The notes beneath the pieces are model-generated. The model worked only from the letters and a program-made list of their open reading frames with translations, made no database searches and was not told the origin of the DNA. The position numbers and the translations under genes are program-made. Shown piece by piece: positions 7,565-10,984 of a DNA stretch of 10,984 bases. Where the stretch lies: contig VBAE01000087.1 in assembly GCA_005882415.1 (NCBI GenBank), forward strand, positions 15,632 through 26,615, written 5' to 3'. The number at the start of each line of letters is the position of its first letter. Within the stretch, counting starts at the first letter, position 1. The stretch comes from Alphaproteobacteria bacterium (lineage in GTDB: Bacteria; Pseudomonadota; Alphaproteobacteria; Sphingomonadales; Sphingomonadaceae).

Positions 7565-7597
7565 GGGCGGCATTCGCAGGCGAAGCGTTCGAAGGTT

Positions 7598-7618
7598 CTC
7601 CCCGTCTTCAACGGGGGG
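7598..7618 (-). terminator. Hairpin just after purC, weak terminator candidate
   Basis: CCCCGT/ACGGGG (7600-7605 with 7611-7616, 5-base loop), extended by C-G and T-G pairs, lies five bases beyond the purC stop on the minus strand. No T run follows, so intrinsic termination would be inefficient. The CGCAGAGA inverted repeat further on could finish the job. Confidence 0.35.
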
Positions 7619-7622
7619 TAAC

Positions 7623-8402
7623 TTACTTCCCGCGCTTTGCCCGGTGCTGGTCCAGGTCGAGGACCATGTTGGCTTCGCCTTCGGGGAGGAGGCCCAGGCG
7701 GCGGGCGACTTCCTGATAGGCTTCGGCTTCGCCGCCGAGGTCGCGGCGGAAGCGGTCCTTGTCGAGCTTCTCGTTGGTGGTCATGTCCCACAGGCGGCAG
7801 CCGTCGGGGCTGATCTCGTCGGCGAGGATCACCCGGGCATAGTCATTCTCCCAGATCCTGCCGAATTCGAGCTTGAAGTCGACCAGGCGGATACCGATCG
7901 CCGCGAACATGCCGCACATGAAGTCGTTCACGCGCACCGCCATGTCGGCGATGTCGTTCATCTCCTCCTGGCTCGCCCAGCCGAAGCAGGCGATATGCTC
8001 GTCGGCGATCAGCGGGTCGCCAAGCGCGTCGTCCTTATAATAATATTCGATGATCGTCCGGGGGAGCTGAGTCCCCTCCTCGATCCCGAGCCGCTTGGAG
8101 AGCGTGCCGGCGGCGACGTTCCTGACCACGACCTCGATCGGGATGATCTCGACCTGGCGGATCAGCTGCTCGCGCATGTTGAGGCGGCGGATGAAGTGGG
8201 TCGGAATGCCGATCGTGCCGAGCAGAGTGAAGATATGCTCGGAAATCCGGTTGTTGAGCACGCCCTTGCCGGAGATGGTGCCCTTCTTCTGGGCGTTGAA
8301 CGCGGTCGCGTCGTCCTTGAAATACTGGATCAGAGTGCCGGGCTCCGGACCCTCGTAGAGGATCTTGGCCTTGCCTTCGTAGATCTGGCGTCGGCGGGAC
8401 AT
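7623..8402 (-). CDS. purC: Phosphoribosylaminoimidazole-succinocarboxamide synthase (SAICAR synthetase)
   Basis: A cytoplasmic enzyme of de novo purine synthesis. It joins CAIR and L-aspartate with ATP to give SAICAR. The 259-aa length fits the bacterial stand-alone enzyme. Family landmarks appear in order: the N-terminal IYEGKAKILYEG nucleotide-binding hairpin (8-19), DDATAFNAQKK (30-40), the substrate-binding GVLNNRISEHIF, IEVVVRNVAAGTLSKRLG (88-105), LVDFKLEFG (about 173-181) and ADEISPDGCRLWD (about 194-206). Start: ATG at 8400-8402 with GGAGG six bases upstream. No other pur gene is adjacent in the window, although purC often sits with purS, purQ or purL in this group of bacteria. A candidate promoter and a strong leader hairpin lie upstream. 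Very secure. Confidence 0.98.
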   Translation of the reverse strand: MSRRRQIYEGKAKILYEGPEPGTLIQYFKDDATAFNAQKKGTISGKGVLNNRISEHIFTLLGTIGIPTHFIRRLNMREQLIRQVEIIPIEVVVRNVAAGTLSKRLGIEEGTQLPRTIIEYYYKDDALGDPLIADEHIACFGWASQEEMNDIADMAVRVNDFMCGMFAAIGIRLVDFKLEFGRIWENDYARVILADEISPDGCRLWDMTTNEKLDKDRFRRDLGGEAEAYQEVARRLGLLPEGEANMVLDLDQHRAKRGK

Positions 8403-8423
8403 TCAAGGCCTCCAAAACGATTC

Positions 8424-8462
8424 GCCCCGGCGGCGGCCGCAGGTTGCGGCGCGGGCCGGGGC
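8424..8462 (-). other. Nested G+C-rich hairpin in the purC leader
   Basis: An outer 8-bp stem GCCCCGGC/GCCGGGGC (8424-8431 with 8455-8462) encloses an inner 6-bp stem GCCGCA/TGCGGC (8436-8441 with 8445-8450). On the purC strand it lies between the candidate promoter and the ribosome site, about 10 bases before GGAGG, and is followed by GAATCGTTTT. It could slow initiation or act as an attenuator. It does not resemble a known purine riboswitch core. Confidence 0.45.
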
Positions 8463-8474
8463 TCGACAGCCGCG

Positions 8475-8503
8475 CCAATAGCGGAGCGGAGGGTGTTGTG
8501 CAA
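8475..8503 (-). promoter_or_regulatory. Candidate purC promoter
   Basis: On the minus strand TTGCAC (8498-8503) and TATTGG (8475-8480) are spaced by 17 bases, about 75-100 bases before the purC start. The -35 half matches sigma-70 moderately and the -10 half weakly. Position and spacing fit, the match does not prove it. Confidence 0.3.
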
Positions 8504-8510
8504 CGTGAAG

Positions 8511-8677
8511 TCCTCCCCGCGGGCGCCAGCCCGGGGGGAGGGGGACCGCACGAAGTGCGGTGGAGGGGTAGGTGTCGCGGAGGTGAGAGGTTCGCGTGTG
8601 AAACCACCGCTGCCTCGCCTTCTACCCCTCCACCCCGTTTCACGGGGTCCCCCTCCCCATCGTTCCGATGGGGAGGA
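8511..8677. repeat. Multi-hairpin intergenic repeat, copy A
   Basis: A 167-bp element bounded by TCCTCCCC and GGGGAGGA. Inside are ACCGCAC-GAA-GTGCGGT (8545-8561), a long-range 11-bp pairing of TGGAGGGGTAG (8561-8571) with CTACCCCTCCA (8622-8632), ACCCCGT-TTC-ACGGGGT (8632-8648), and an 11-bp stem with a TTC loop at 8652-8676. The whole is an imperfect palindrome of hairpins. It matches copy B at 10767-10928 in order, orientation and outer sequence, with different bases in the hairpin stems. It lies 2 bp beyond the S9 peptidase stop and downstream of that gene. No open reading frame of note is seen within it. Confidence 0.88.
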
Positions 8678-8679
8678 AT

Positions 8680-10697
8680 TTACTTCATCGCCTCTGAAAG
8701 CCCCGGCGCATATTCGGCGCCGTACCGGACCTCCGCCGTTGACGCCTTGAGCGACGGGCCGATCGGCTCCGCCCGGCCGCCGAGGCATTTGGCGAGGAAG
8801 TTTTCCGCCACCGCGTTGAAGGCGATGTTGTTCTGCGGGCGGGCGAAGCCGTGGCCCTCGTCGGGGAAGACGATGTAGGTGACCGGGATGCCCTTCGCCT
8901 TCATCGCATCGACGATCTGCTGGCTCTCGGCGATGTTGACCCGGGGATCGTTGGCGCCCTGGCCGATCAGCAGCGGGCGGCTGATCTTGTCGGCGGCGAA
9001 GAGCGGCGAGCGCTCCTTGAGCAGGGCCTGGCCTTCCGGCGTCGTCGGATCCCCCATGCGCTTGTAGAATTGGGCGCGGATCGCCTCCCAGTATGGCGGG
9101 ATGGTGCCGAGCAGGGTGTTGAGGTTCGACGGGCCGACGATGTCGACCCCGCAGGCGAACTTGTCGGGCGTGAAGGCGAGCGCCGCAAGGGTCGCATAGC
9201 CGCCATAAGAGCCGCCCATGATCGCGACCTTGTCGGCACTGGTGACTCCGCCCTTCACCGCCCAGTCGACCGCGTCCAAAAGGTCGTCGTGCATCTTGCG
9301 GCCCCATTCGAGGTCGCCGGCGGAGATGAACTTCTTGCCGAAGCCGGTCGAGGACCGGAAGTTGACCGACAGCACCGCATAGCCGCGATTGGCGAGCCAC
9401 TGGTGCGAGCCGTTATAGCCGTATCCGTCGCGGCCCCACGGCCCGCCATGGACCAAGAGGACCATCGGCACCGGCTTGTCGGGCTTGCCGTCGCCATTGG
9501 AGTCGCTCCCCGGCGGAAGGGTGAGGTAGGACACCATCGTCTTGCCGTCGCGGCTGGCGATCTCGATCGGGTGCATCGCGACCAGGGTGGCACCTTCGAG
9601 CTCCGGCCTTGTCGTGTAGAATTTGGTCAGCGCCTTCGCTTTGCGGTCGTAGAGCCAGACGCTGCTCGGCGCGGTCACGGAATCGACCGTCACCACCCAT
9701 TTGTCGTCGGCGTCGGTCCGCATCGCGACGCCGATCTCGCCGGGCAGGCGCTTCTCGAGGAAGTCGAGATCGGCCTTCACCGCATTGCCGACCGGCACCC
9801 AGTCGTTCTTGAGGTAATTGACGGCATAGGCCTCGATCCGGCCGGTCTTCGGGTTGACGAGGGCATTGCCGATGTCGGCGCGGGCGTCCTGGGCGATGAC
9901 GGTCTTGGCCCCGGTGGCGACGTCCTGCGCGATCACCGCGGCGGTGTCGCGGCCGCGGGAGTCGATCCAGTAGAGGATTTTGCCGTCGCGGGTGAAGCCG
10001 GCGGGCTGGGTGGTCTGGCTATCCTCCAGCGCGACCTGCTCGAAAGGCTGCGCCTCGACCTTGCCGGCGACGACGCGGTAGAAATCGGAGCCGCCGTCTG
10101 GGCGGGACTTGGCGGCGATTCGGATATTGAGGTCGTCGTCGGCGATGAAGTTCGCATAGCCGCCCTCGTTCATCATCACCGGGGTCAGCTTGCCGCTGGC
10201 GAGATCGAGGCTGTAGACGTCGTGCCACTTCGGATCGCGATTGTTGACGCCGATCAGGATGCGGTCCTTGTGGAGCTCGGACGCCCCGACGACCTGGACC
10301 CGGGTCTTCTCGAACGGGGTGAGCAGGCGCGGCGCGCCCGACTTCACGTCTACGCCGTAGAGCAGGAAATTCTCGTCCCCGCCTTTGTCGTTGATGTAGA
10401 GGATCTGGCTGCTGTCCGGTGCCCAGAAGTAGCTCCGGATCGGGCGCTTGGTCTCCGCGGTGAGTGCGCGGGCGGCGTTGGGGTCGGAAGCCGGGGCGAC
10501 CCAGACGTTCATCACTCCGTCCCTGGGCGCGATCCAGGACAGCCACTTGCCGTCGGGGGACAGGCGGCCGGCGGCGCGGGTCGGGTTGCCGAAGATCTTC
10601 TCCCGGGCGATCAGCGGCGCCTCTGCTCCGGCGGCGGGATTGCAGCGAGCGTGGCGGCGGCGGTTGCGGCGGCGAGAAGCAGAGTCCTGGTCTTCAT
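8680..10697 (-). CDS. S9-family exported peptidase (prolyl oligopeptidase / dipeptidyl aminopeptidase type), frameshifted near its start
   Basis: A serine peptidase of family S9 that removes dipeptides or cleaves short peptides, probably in the periplasm. The continuous frame (8680-10704, 674 codons counted from an ATG at 10704) has a beta-propeller region (about 45-390) and a C-terminal alpha/beta-hydrolase (about 395-640). The oxyanion-region LLVHGGPWGRDGYG, nucleophile Ser499 in GGSYGGY, Asp586 in GQGANDPRVN and His618 in DEGHGF are all present. The first 20 or so codons of that frame are Arg-rich nonsense. The other frame, from ATG 10697, encodes a clean signal peptide (MKTRTLLLAAATAAA then TLAAI) and has a good ribosome site. 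One extra C in the CCC at 10636-10638 (minus strand) would join them as ATLAAIPAAGAEAPLIARE. So this is either a sequencing or assembly error or a real mutation that would block export. Residues 401-409 (DSNGDGKPD) resemble a calcium loop. Confidence 0.9.
10636..10697 (-). other. Signal-peptide coding segment of the S9 peptidase, out of frame with the enzyme
   Basis: From ATG 10697 the frame reads a basic start (MKTR), then an Ala/Leu hydrophobic core and LAAIP, and stops at a TGA soon after (28 codons). GAAGGGG lies six to seven bases upstream. The competing ATG at 10704, in the enzyme frame, has this same purine run directly against it, with no spacing. That makes 10697 the natural start of the ancestral gene. 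The break falls at or near the three-base run at 10636-10638. Confidence 0.75.
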
Positions 10698-10745
10698 GTC
10701 CCATCCCCTTCGGTCGATGTGCCGGGAGAGACTAGCGTGTTAGTG

Positions 10746-10756
10746 GTGTAATACAC
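10746..10756. promoter_or_regulatory. Palindrome GTGTAATACAC upstream of the S9 peptidase, possible operator
   Basis: GTGTA and TACAC arms around one central base form a perfect 11-base palindrome about 50 bases before the S9 start codon. It lies in the 69 bp between that start and the next repeat, where the promoter must be. On the S9 strand it overlaps TTGTGT (10753-10758), a possible -35. A site for a dimeric repressor or activator fits, but no regulator gene is in view and the site is short. Confidence 0.35.
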
Positions 10757-10766
10757 AAGGCATAAA

Positions 10767-10928
10767 TCCTCCCCGCGCGCAGCGGGGGGAGGGGGACCGC
10801 ACGCAGTGTGGTGGAGGGGTAAGTGTCGCCGGCATGTGAGGTTCTCGCGCGAACCTCCCAAGTCCTCCGCCTTCTACCCCTCCACCACCCTACGGGTGGT
10901 CCCCCTCCCCGTCTGGCGACGGGGAGGA
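10767..10928. repeat. Multi-hairpin intergenic repeat, copy B
   Basis: A 162-bp element in the same orientation as copy A (8511-8677). It has the same TCCTCCCC and GGGGAGGA ends and the same order of parts: a first G+C hairpin, ACCGCAC-GCA-GTGTGGT (one G-T pair), TGGAGGGGTA pairing with TACCCCTCCA, ACCACCC-TAC-GGGTGGT, and a final 10-bp stem CCTCCCCGTC/GACGGGGAGG. The middle is more diverged. It ends directly against the stop codon of the truncated gene at the window edge. Confidence 0.88.
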
Positions 10929-10984
10929 CTACTTCACTTTCCCCCGAACCGCGAACCTCGGGTCGCGCCAGCTCTGGGTATCGA
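10929..10984 (-). CDS. C-terminal end of an unidentified minus-strand gene (cut by window edge)
   Basis: Reading leftward from the window edge, one frame gives DTQSWRDPRFAVRGKVK and then a TAG at 10929-10931. The composition is protein-like and the stop falls exactly where a repeat begins, as at the S9 gene. With only 17 or so codons I do not recognise the family. The other frames also stay open over so short a stretch, so this call rests mainly on context. Confidence 0.45.
   Translation of the reverse strand, partial: DTQSWRDPRFAVRGKVK

Noticed and set aside
8511..8677. Structured RNA gene or riboswitch.
   Set aside because: The same element recurs beside an unrelated gene and lies 3' of genes, which fits a dispersed repeat better than a gene-specific regulator.
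7644..8750. A 368-codon plus-strand frame opposite purC.
   Set aside because: Antisense shadow of a secure purC with no motif of its own, and it runs into a structured repeat.
8851..10743. A 630-codon open frame on the plus strand opposite the S9 peptidase.
   Set aside because: The product is Asp/Gly/Val/Arg-rich with no recognisable motif, and the opposite strand has a full catalytic triad; it is an antisense shadow.

Overview
The window is G+C-rich chromosomal DNA that looks alphaproteobacterial, most likely from a sphingomonad. Signs of this are a TonB-dependent receptor with a plug-barrel layout, an exported S9 peptidase, a DUF455 ferritin-like protein and several families of structured intergenic repeats. 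The lineage is inferred from gene content and style, not from a marker gene. The region is mostly housekeeping and nutrient-acquisition genes. I see no CRISPR array, prophage, transposase, tRNA or rRNA, and no convincing new multi-gene defence or biosynthetic system.

Layout from left to right. A rho-independent terminator of an upstream gene (4-35) runs directly into phenylalanine 4-monooxygenase (52-843, +). A TonB-dependent receptor follows (976-3039, +). It converges, with stop codons 2 bp apart, on a RibD/DHFR-fold reductase (3042-3572, -). A large palindromic repeat (3615-3712) then abuts the stop of a metabolite:H+ symporter-type MFS transporter (3715-5385, -). That transporter is divergent from a DUF455 ferritin-like protein (5482-6285, +). 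Next come a membrane-anchored M23 peptidase (6416-7369, +) with a good terminator, an inverted repeat built of CGCAGAGA units (7454-7564), and purC (7623-8402, -) with a hairpin-rich leader. The last part holds an S9-family exported peptidase (8680-10697, -) flanked by two copies of a roughly 165-bp multi-hairpin repeat (8511-8677 and 10767-10928), and the last codons of another minus-strand gene at the right edge.

The genes do not form one pathway. Most are single-gene transcription units. PhhA feeds phenylalanine into tyrosine catabolism. The receptor imports an unidentified ligand across the outer membrane, and the S9 peptidase would break down peptides in the periplasm. PurC is in de novo purine synthesis, and the M23 enzyme trims peptidoglycan.

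The most useful observations are these. (1) The S9 gene carries a one-base frameshift that separates an intact signal peptide from the enzyme frame. (2) Two of the three intergenic repeat families show compensatory base changes between arms or copies, which points to conserved folded structure. (3) Three repeat copies end within 3 bp of a stop codon, and one family appears to supply the last codon and stop of its neighbours. (4) The MFS transporter has a roughly 115-residue insert predicted to be periplasmic.
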